Assembly (NCBI GenBank): GCA_016218905.1
Contig: JACRCS010001032.1
Location: forward strand, 1-9,094
Source of the DNA: Deltaproteobacteria bacterium
GTDB taxonomy: Bacteria > Desulfobacterota_C > Deferrisomatia > Deferrisomatales > JACRMM01
Direction of reading: 5' to 3'
Length of the DNA stretch: 9,094 nt
In this document: piece after piece, positions 1 through 4,895 of the stretch
Layout of the letters: every line of letters begins with the position of its first letter
Position numbering within the stretch: position 1 is the stretch's first letter
The notes under the pieces: generated by a model
What the model was told of the DNA's origin: nothing
Databases searched by the model: none
What the model saw: the letters and a program-made list of their open reading frames with translations, nothing else
Translations under genes and position numbers: made by a program

Positions 1-2
1 AG

Positions 3-308
3 CAGTCAGAAACGAAGACCATCGGAAGCATGTGGGCGGACCAGATGGAGATGTGGAACTCTTACGCGAACCTTTACCGCGAGCAGTCGGAGAAGCTCCT
101 GAACCTGTGGATGGGTCAGCTCTTCGAGTACCAGAAGGAGGGACAGAAGGTCTTCGCCGACTGGCTGAAGTCGGTCGGGCAGACCAGCACCGACTTCTGC
201 AAGGTCTGGGAGGGCCAGATGAAGGAAGCGGCCTCCGGCGCGACCTACGCGTTCCAGCAGGGCTCCTTCCCGCAGGGCCAGCAGCGCGAGAGGGCCGGAG
301 AAGCATAG
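3..308 (+). CDS. Phasin-like small granule-associated protein (5' end cut by window)
   Basis: This is a short hydrophilic, helix-forming protein rich in Gln, Glu, Lys, Trp and Tyr, with no signal peptide or membrane segment. Repeated aromatic/charged patterns (MWADQMEMW, LWMGQLFEYQKEG, FADWLKSV, VWEGQMKEA) resemble the amphipathic helices of phasins and PhaE-like proteins, which coat polyhydroxyalkanoate granules. The tail is Gln/Gly-rich and looks disordered. The frame stays open to the window edge, so the true start is probably outside. The first ATG inside is at 30, with only a weak GGAA in front, and would give 92 residues. A terminator-like hairpin follows 12 bases after the stop. The phasin reading rests on composition and on the PHA synthase, reductase and hydratase genes nearby, not on a clear domain signature. 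It could be another small coiled-coil protein. Confidence 0.6.
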   Translation, partial: QSETKTIGSMWADQMEMWNSYANLYREQSEKLLNLWMGQLFEYQKEGQKVFADWLKSVGQTSTDFCKVWEGQMKEAASGATYAFQQGSFPQGQQRERAGEA

Positions 309-320
309 GCCTACAAACTC

Positions 321-359
321 CCGGGCGCCCGGCCGACACCCTGCGGAGCGCCCGGTTTT
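321..359 (+). terminator. Rho-independent terminator after the phasin-like gene
   Basis: A perfect 8-bp GC stem, CCGGGCGC (321-328) with GCGCCCGG (348-355), encloses a 19-base loop and is followed at once by TTTT (356-359). It lies just after the stop at 306-308 and points the same way, so it probably ends the phasin-like transcript. The U-run is short and the loop long, so it may be only moderately efficient. Confidence 0.65.
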
Positions 360-476
360 CATTGGTTCTTCCCGACGCGGCAGGAGGCGGGGAGTCGGCT
401 CGGTGGGGTGGCGACACGGTAGCCGGGCACGGGAGAGCGGTGGCGTCCGAGGGGCGGCCGTCGGCCCGTTTTGAGC

Positions 477-516
477 CCCGCAGCATAGCGGCCCCGCGGG
501 GCCGCTATGCTGCGGG
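477..516. repeat. Perfect 40-bp palindrome
   Basis: The two 20-base halves, 477-496 and 497-516, are exact reverse complements with no unpaired loop. The left half runs CCCGCAGCATAGCGGCCCCG. It lies in the gene-free stretch between the phasin-like gene and the reductase. No T-run follows on either strand, so it is not a standard terminator. A perfect SD-like AAGGAGGTGA (517-526) abuts it. It could be a cruciform or hairpin-forming element, a dispersed palindromic repeat, or a protein-binding site. The sequence does not decide among these. Confidence 0.85.
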
Positions 517-706
517 AAGGAGGTGACGCGAGAAGGCGAGCGACAGGTCACCTGCCGGGAGTACCGGCGGGAGGCCCGACCGGCCACTCGGGACCGTGGC
601 CGCACCGAAACGGAGCTCGGAAGCCTGCCATCTGCGAGTCGGACGCCCTGGACGTGGCGTCTTGGCGTCCGAGCTCCCTGGAACACCCGTCGCTGTGGAG
701 GCGGTC
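517..706 (+). promoter_or_regulatory. Structured, gene-free leader upstream of the reductase gene
   Basis: I see no credible gene from 309 to 706, because the open frames there have no protein-like composition. The leader opens with AAGGAGGTGA (517-526), a perfect complement of the 16S rRNA 3' end, but no ATG, GTG or TTG lies at a usable distance. AGGTGAC (521-527) can pair with GTCACCT (547-553) and would hide it. Further on, a 10-bp arm (612-621) pairs with 668-677, and a 9-bp arm (639-647) pairs with 664-672. These two hairpins share bases 668-672, so they exclude each other. The real ribosome binding site, GGAGG (697-701), follows 20 bases later. No clear -10/-35 pair was found. A regulatory function is inference. 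Confidence 0.4.
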
Positions 707-1468
707 GTGAAACTCGACAATTCAAGCATTCTCGTCACCGGAGGGACCCGCGGCCTGGGTAAGCAATTCTCCCTCGATCTCGCACGTCGAGGGGCGCGCG
801 TCGGAGTCTGCTCGACCGACGAAGAGAGGCTCCAGGCACAAAAGCGTGAATTCGGGAAGGAGGGGCTTTCGGTCTGGACTCGCCGCGCCGACGTCTCGGA
901 CCCGGAGCAGGTCGAAGAGATGTTCCGTGAGTTCGTGAAGGATCACGGCCGGATCGACGCCCTGGTGAACAACGCCGGCATCACGCGGGATTGTCTTCTC
1001 GTGAAGCCCGGACCGGACGGAACCCTGCTCAAGATGCCCTACGAGAGGTGGGCGCGCGTGATCGACGTCAACCTGACGGGGGTCTTCCTCTGCGGGCGAG
1101 AGGCTGCCTGGCACATGATCCAACTGAAGACGGGCGGAGTGATCGTGAACATCTCCTCCGTCTGCCGCGCCGGGAACATCGGCCAGACCAGCTACTCAGC
1201 CGCGAAGGCGGGCGTAGTGGCGATGACGGTCGCGTGGGCGAAGGAGCTGGCGCGGTACGGCATCCGCGTCCTCTCCCTCGCGCCGGGCTATGTCGCTACC
1301 CAGATGACCCAAGCGTTACGGCCGGACGTGCGCCAGAGGATCGAGTCTGCCATCCCGATGGGGCGGATGGCCTCGTGCGAGGAGATCTCCGACGCACTGC
1401 AGTTCGCCCTCGGAAACGACTACCTCTCCGGGCGCGTGCTCTCGGTCGACGGCGGTCTTCGCATCTAA
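707..1468 (+). CDS. SDR-family reductase, acetoacetyl-CoA / 3-oxoacyl-ACP reductase type (PhaB/FabG-like)
   Basis: This 253-residue cytosolic short-chain dehydrogenase probably reduces 3-oxoacyl thioesters to (R)-3-hydroxyacyl thioesters with NAD(P)H. The Rossmann motif TGGTRGLG is at residues 11-18, with NNAG at 88-91. The catalytic set is Asn122 (DVNLTG), Ser151 (NISSV), Tyr163 and Lys167 (YSAAK). The C-terminal GRVLSVDGG is typical of FabG-like enzymes. Length fits the family (about 250). The loop after NNAG (residues 92-115) is longer than in E. coli FabG. The GTG at 707 is chosen as start because GGAGG (697-701) stands 5 bases before it and the protein then begins directly at the first beta strand. 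An in-frame ATG at 596 would add 37 residues of unlikely composition. Nearby PHA genes suggest the PhaB role, supplying 3-hydroxybutyryl-CoA. A fatty-acid-synthesis FabG role cannot be excluded. Confidence 0.9.
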   Translation: MKLDNSSILVTGGTRGLGKQFSLDLARRGARVGVCSTDEERLQAQKREFGKEGLSVWTRRADVSDPEQVEEMFREFVKDHGRIDALVNNAGITRDCLLVKPGPDGTLLKMPYERWARVIDVNLTGVFLCGREAAWHMIQLKTGGVIVNISSVCRAGNIGQTSYSAAKAGVVAMTVAWAKELARYGIRVLSLAPGYVATQMTQALRPDVRQRIESAIPMGRMASCEEISDALQFALGNDYLSGRVLSVDGGLRI

Positions 1469-1490
1469 GGGGCGGTCTTCGCATCTAGGG
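1451..1490. repeat. Tandem 20-bp duplication over the reductase stop codon
   Basis: The unit 1451-1470, containing GCGGTCTTCGCATCTA, is repeated immediately at 1471-1490 with one change (A to G, 19 of 20 identical). The first copy encodes the last residues of the reductase (GGLRI) and its TAA stop. The second copy lies outside the gene. Because 20 is not a multiple of three, it falls in another frame and carries TAG. It looks like a recent slippage or duplication event. Confidence 0.9.
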
Positions 1491-1507
1491 GGAAGTCAAC
1501 TGCGGAA

Positions 1508-1557
1508 GGGGGGCTCCGGGCGCCGCCCAGGGGCGGGACGCCGGCCCGGACCCCGTT
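1508..1557. terminator. GC-rich hairpin between convergent reductase and hydratase genes
   Basis: TCCGGGC (1515-1521) pairs with GCCCGGA (1544-1550). Four further G-C pairs outside (a G-run before 1514 with CCCC 1551-1554) are possible if C1514 is bulged out. On the plus strand GTTT follows. The site is the 67-base gap between two converging stops, where a shared terminator is expected. The U-tract is minimal and the minus-strand side has none. Confidence 0.4.
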
Positions 1558-2097
1558 TCACGTCGGTCCGGAGTCTCTGGTAAGCGCGGAAATGAAGGCG
1601 CTCTTCGCCTTCGCCATCGAGGCCTCCAGGGCTTCCGTCCGCAGCCGGATCGCGTCCTGCGACTCCGCCGTAGGTCGGGCCTTCGGCGGTTCCACGACGG
1701 CGACGCCGTCGACGACGACTTCCGTCTCTCCCTTCGTGCAGGTGGTGCGCAGCCTCACGAGGTTCCGCGCCACGTCCACGTGCTGGACCTCCACGGCCAC
1801 CGTGAGGGTGTCCCCGACCCGCACCGGTTCGAGGAACTGGAGACTCTGGCTGACGTAGATCGTCCCCAGCCCCGGCAGGTGGTTGCCGATCACCGAGGAG
1901 ATCAAGCCCGCGCAGAGCATGCCGTGGACGATCCTTCCCTTGAAGAAGGTGGCTCCCGCATACGCGCGATCGAAGTGGATGGGGTTCACGTCCCCCGTGG
2001 CGGCCGCGAAGAGGGCGAGCTCGGCCTCCGAGACGGTATGGGAGACGAAGACTCGCTCGCCGGGGACGAGCTCTCTGGCTAGTCTGCAGCTTTCCAT
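1558..2097 (-). CDS. MaoC-like (R)-specific enoyl-CoA hydratase (PhaJ-like)
   Basis: This 179-residue single hot-dog-fold protein should hydrate trans-2-enoyl-CoA to (R)-3-hydroxyacyl-CoA. In PHA producers that reaction diverts beta-oxidation intermediates to the synthase. The hydratase-2 signature is clear: ATGDVNPIHFD holds the catalytic pair Asp36 and His41, followed by GRIVHGML (54-61). This matches Asp31/His36 of the Aeromonas PhaJ. A helical tail of about 35 residues (from roughly 145) extends past the usual 130-160-residue core. Start: ATG at 2097-2095, with AGAGGA 6 bases upstream on the minus strand. It lies 152 bases downstream of the PHA synthase gene on the same strand and probably shares its transcript, although a palindromic element sits between them. 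It converges on the reductase gene. Another MaoC-type dehydratase role is the main alternative. Confidence 0.88.
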   Translation of the reverse strand: MESCRLARELVPGERVFVSHTVSEAELALFAAATGDVNPIHFDRAYAGATFFKGRIVHGMLCAGLISSVIGNHLPGLGTIYVSQSLQFLEPVRVGDTLTVAVEVQHVDVARNLVRLRTTCTKGETEVVVDGVAVVEPPKARPTAESQDAIRLRTEALEASMAKAKSAFISALTRDSGPT

Positions 2098-2116
2098 CGT
2101 TCGTCCTCTAGGACTC

Positions 2117-2205
2117 GTTATCGGTTGTCAGTTATCGGTGATCGGGTGAAGAACCGGGTGACGGGGCTCTTCTTGACGGAGAACTGAGAACCGAAAACTG
2201 ACAGC
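2117..2205. repeat. Intergenic palindromic element between synthase and hydratase genes
   Basis: TGTCAGTTATCGGT (2126-2139) faces ACCGAAAACTGACA (2190-2203), an inverted repeat with 13 of 14 matches. Nested inside, GAAGAACC (2148-2155) faces GGCTCTTC (2165-2172). This inner stem pairs fully only in the minus-strand RNA, where the odd base pair becomes G-U. GTTATCGGT also occurs twice in direct orientation 14 bases apart (2117 and 2131). The element is AT-richer than its surroundings. It lies inside the presumed synthase-hydratase transcript and could tune read-through or mRNA stability, or be a dispersed repeat. Confidence 0.6.
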
Positions 2206-2249
2206 TGCTCTTCATGGAGAGGTTCCGGTCGGCCACGCTCGGCTGCGGA

Positions 2250-4025
2250 TCAGCCGGCGAGAGGCGGGGCAGCCTTCGCTCCGGTGTCCTCGACGACGTA
2301 CGAACCCGGAGCGTCAGCCAGCACCGGGAAGCCTCGCTCCGGCGCACCGAAGGCGGGCGGCAGCGTGGGCTCCCCGGAACGCCGGGCGAGCCCCTCGAGC
2401 CACGCCGGCCACCACGAGCCCTGCCGGACCGGGGTCCGGCTCAGCCACGTCTCCGGATCCAGGTACTTGGCGCCTTCCGGATGCGTAGAGATCGCGTAGC
2501 TCCGGCGGGGGTGGCCGGGCTCGCTGATGATCCCCGCGTTGTGTCCGCCGTTGGTCAAGACGAAGGTGGTCTCGGTGTCGGCGGGCAGGTGGAACTTATA
2601 GACACTCCTCCACGGCGCCACGTGGTCCTTAGAGGTCGCCACGAGGAAGGCCGGCGCACGGATGTCGCTCAACGCTATCGCGTGGCCGCCGGCGCGGTAG
2701 CGGCCGGCCGCCAGGTCGTTGTTGAGGAAGAGGCTCCGGAGGTACTCGCTGTGCATCCGGTACGGCAGGCGCGTGGTGTCCGAGTTCCACGCCATGAGGT
2801 CGTTCATGGGGACCCGGGCGCCGAGGAGGTACTCCCGCACGGCCCGCGACCAGATCAAGTCGTTGCTCCTCAGGAGCTGAAAGGCTCCCGACATCTGCTC
2901 GTTGGAGAGGTAGCCCCGCTCCCACATGATGTCTTCCAGGTACGAGACCTGACTCTCGTCGATGAAGAGCCCGATTTCGCCCGGTTCCGTGAAGTCGGTC
3001 TGGGCCGCGAGCAGGGTGATGCTCCGCAGTCGTTCGTCTCCGTCGCCCCCGCCGGCCATGGCCGCGGCGGCGATGGCGAGCAGGGTACCGCCCAGGCAGT
3101 AGCCGACGGCGTGGATCTCGCGCTCCGGGAGGATGCCCGAGACGGCGCCCAGCGCGTCCATCACCCCGAGGGTCCGGTAGTCCTCCATTCCGAGGTCCCG
3201 GTCTTCCGGCCCGGGGTTCTTCCACGAGATCATGAAGACGGTATAGCCGTGGTCGACCAGGTACTTTACGAGGGAGTTCGAAGGAGAGAGATCGAGGATG
3301 TAGTACTTCATGATCCAGGCCGGGATGATGAGCACCGGCTCGGGACGGGCTCGCTCGGTGGCGGGAGCGTACTGGATCAACTCCATGAGCCGGTTGCAGT
3401 AGACGACCTTCCCGGGCGTGACCGCTACGTTCTTGCCGACCTTGAACTTCTCGGCTCCGGCCGGGCGCCTGCCCGATGCGGCCCGGCAGAGGTCGTCCAA
3501 CAGGTTGGACCAGCCCCGGACGAGGTTGAGCCCCGCCTCCCCTCGGGTGGCCGCCAAGACCTCGGGGTTCGTCGCCACGAAATTCGAGGGGGAGAAGACG
3601 TCCAGGAGTTGCCGCGCCACGTAGCCGGCGACGTGCTCGTCGTGACAGGAGACTCCCCGTACGCCGGTCGTCGCGTAGTGCCACCACTGCTCGATCAGCA
3701 GGAATGACTGGAACAGGAGGTTGAAGGGCCACCGCCGCCACTCCGGAGCGTCGAACCGGTGGTCCTGCGGGAGCGGCTCGATCTCGGGAGTGGAATCGGG
3801 ATCCTTCGTCAGCCTGGCGGCCCGGGCCGCGAAGCTGAAGGACTTGTACGCGGCGTTCTGGAAGAGCTCGAACTGTTTCCCGGGGTTCATCGCCCAGTGG
3901 AGTTGCCAGTCGAGGTAGGCGAGCATCAGCGAAGCCGGCGAGAGCCCGAACGTCCAGCGGGAGAGCCACGCGTGCAGCAGGCGATCGACGTTTTCGCCCA
4001 AGATCGGTTGACCTCGCTGGAACAT
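2250..4025 (-). CDS. phaC: Class I-like poly(3-hydroxyalkanoate) synthase
   Basis: This 591-residue synthase polymerises (R)-3-hydroxyacyl-CoA into polyester at the granule surface, releasing CoA. The length is close to the class I enzyme of Cupriavidus necator (589). An N-terminal PhaC domain (about 30-200, including AYLDWQLHWAMNPGK) precedes an alpha/beta-hydrolase fold. The lipase-like box GYCLGG carries the nucleophile Cys310. Asp467 (TSKDHVAPW) and His495 (NGGHNAGI) complete the triad, matching C319/D480/H508 of C. necator. The family motifs PAWIMKYYILDLSPSNS (235-251) and FMISWKNPGPE (264-274) are present. Start: ATG at 4025-4023 with GGAG 6 bases upstream. An in-frame ATG 32 codons earlier would add a Cys/Gly/Arg-rich stretch unlike the family. 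The gene diverges from the universal stress protein and precedes the hydratase on the same strand. Confidence 0.96.
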   Translation of the reverse strand: MFQRGQPILGENVDRLLHAWLSRWTFGLSPASLMLAYLDWQLHWAMNPGKQFELFQNAAYKSFSFAARAARLTKDPDSTPEIEPLPQDHRFDAPEWRRWPFNLLFQSFLLIEQWWHYATTGVRGVSCHDEHVAGYVARQLLDVFSPSNFVATNPEVLAATRGEAGLNLVRGWSNLLDDLCRAASGRRPAGAEKFKVGKNVAVTPGKVVYCNRLMELIQYAPATERARPEPVLIIPAWIMKYYILDLSPSNSLVKYLVDHGYTVFMISWKNPGPEDRDLGMEDYRTLGVMDALGAVSGILPEREIHAVGYCLGGTLLAIAAAAMAGGGDGDERLRSITLLAAQTDFTEPGEIGLFIDESQVSYLEDIMWERGYLSNEQMSGAFQLLRSNDLIWSRAVREYLLGARVPMNDLMAWNSDTTRLPYRMHSEYLRSLFLNNDLAAGRYRAGGHAIALSDIRAPAFLVATSKDHVAPWRSVYKFHLPADTETTFVLTNGGHNAGIISEPGHPRRSYAISTHPEGAKYLDPETWLSRTPVRQGSWWPAWLEGLARRSGEPTLPPAFGAPERGFPVLADAPGSYVVEDTGAKAAPPLAG

Positions 4026-4365
4026 CTCTCGCTCCGTTCGGCCGCCGCCACAGAGGTGGATCGCGCAAGAATGCCCTCGAAGACTGTTTGCCTGAACCTT
4101 ACACGATAAGAGCGGTGCCACAAGGTCCCGCTCAAGCGTCGCTCTCCAAGCGAGCCTTCCCGTTGCTCTGCCCCGGGCTTCACCGCGGGCGCGCGGCCTC
4201 TCGACTATTTCCCGGGGATGGGCCAGAATGGGGGACTACCGCGCTCGGCCTGCCCCCCTGGACGGATCGGCTCCGCACGCGGAGTCCCTCCAACAGAGCC
4301 AATCGAAGGGTGTTCCCGTCCTCCCGCTTCGGGAGGAGTGCACTTCGAGGAAGGAGAAAACGTAA
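4026..4365. promoter_or_regulatory. Divergent intergenic region between PHA synthase and universal stress protein
   Basis: This 340-base stretch holds no credible gene and must carry promoters for both directions, but I found no convincing -35/-10 pair. Two compact inverted repeats stand out. CTCCGC (4271-4276) faces GCGGAG (4279-4284) with a 2-base gap, an operator-like palindrome. TCCTCCCG (4319-4326) faces CGGGAGGA (4330-4337) with a 3-base loop, which would form a stable hairpin in the leader of the stress-protein mRNA, 13 bases before its AAGGAG (4351-4356). A regulatory role is inference. Confidence 0.4.
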
Positions 4366-4887
4366 ATGGTTCCCCAGATCAACCGCATCCTTTTTGCGAC
4401 GGACCTCACCGAGAATTCGCGCCGCGCGTTCTACTACGCGGCGACGATAGCGAACCTCCACGGAGCGGGCATGGTGATCCTCCACGTGCTCGAGAAGCTG
4501 CCGGGCGGGGCCAAGCAGACGATCGATCTCATGTTGGGTGAAGAGACGTCTCAGCGCTTCCGAGAGGCTCGGGAGAAGCACGTGCAGAACGTCCTGATCG
4601 GCAAGAGGAGGGACGACGACATCGTCCGCAGGGCGCTGGCCGAGTTCTACAGCTCAGCCGTCTCCGGCGGTCTCCAGCCCTCCTTCGACTCCTACGACGT
4701 CCTCATCGAGGAGGGGCAGGTGCCCGACGAGATCGTGCGCGTCGCGGCCGAGCAGGGGTGCGACCTCATCGTCATGGGTTCGCATAAAGGCCTCCTTCAC
4801 TCCACCGCGCTCGGGAGCGCCGCCAAGGGCGTGGTGCAGCACTCGAAGGTTCCGGTCCTGCTGGTGCCCCCCGCGGAAGAGGTCTGA
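4366..4887 (+). CDS. Universal stress protein (UspA family)
   Basis: This 173-residue cytosolic protein has a single Usp domain: NRILFATDLTENSRRAFYYAATIA at the start (strand 1 and helix 1, with the nucleotide-binding Asp13) and DLIVMGSHKG...GSAAKGVVQHSKVPVLLV at the end. Usp proteins bind nucleotides and modulate stress, energy or metabolic responses. The ATP-binding signature G-x2-G-x9-G-S/T is not perfect here. It reads GSHKG (138-142), seven residues, then GS (150-151), so the second Gly is shifted and Lys141 sits in its place. About 30 residues more than the usual 140-150 lie in the middle (about 55-105). Start: ATG at 4366 with AAGGAG 9 bases upstream. The stop is 8 bases before the CoA-transferase gene, so the two are very likely co-transcribed. 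ATP binding cannot be judged from sequence alone. Confidence 0.92.
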   Translation: MVPQINRILFATDLTENSRRAFYYAATIANLHGAGMVILHVLEKLPGGAKQTIDLMLGEETSQRFREAREKHVQNVLIGKRRDDDIVRRALAEFYSSAVSGGLQPSFDSYDVLIEEGQVPDEIVRVAAEQGCDLIVMGSHKGLLHSTALGSAAKGVVQHSKVPVLLVPPAEEV

Positions 4888-4895
4888 TCATCGGA

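Noticed and set aside
596..706. N-terminal extension of the reductase from ATG 596
   Set aside because: It would add 37 residues not seen in the SDR family. The GTG at 707 has a well-placed GGAGG.
2214..3707. Long plus-strand open frame (about 497 codons) antisense to the PHA synthase
   Set aside because: Arg/Gly/Val-rich composition with no domain. It exists because GC-rich DNA has few stops opposite a real gene; phaC on the other strand has all catalytic motifs.
2629..4068. Second minus-strand frame through phaC (about 479 codons)
   Set aside because: Arg/Pro-rich translation with no family motif; shadow of phaC in another frame.
4104..4120. Sigma-54-like TGGCAC about 80 bases upstream of phaC on the minus strand
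   Set aside because: The -12 element reads TTAT instead of TTGC, lacking the near-invariant GC.
4026..4121. N-terminal extension of PHA synthase from the ATG at 4121
   Set aside because: The added residues are Cys/Gly/Arg-rich and unlike PhaC N-termini. ATG 4025 has GGAG at good spacing and gives class I length.
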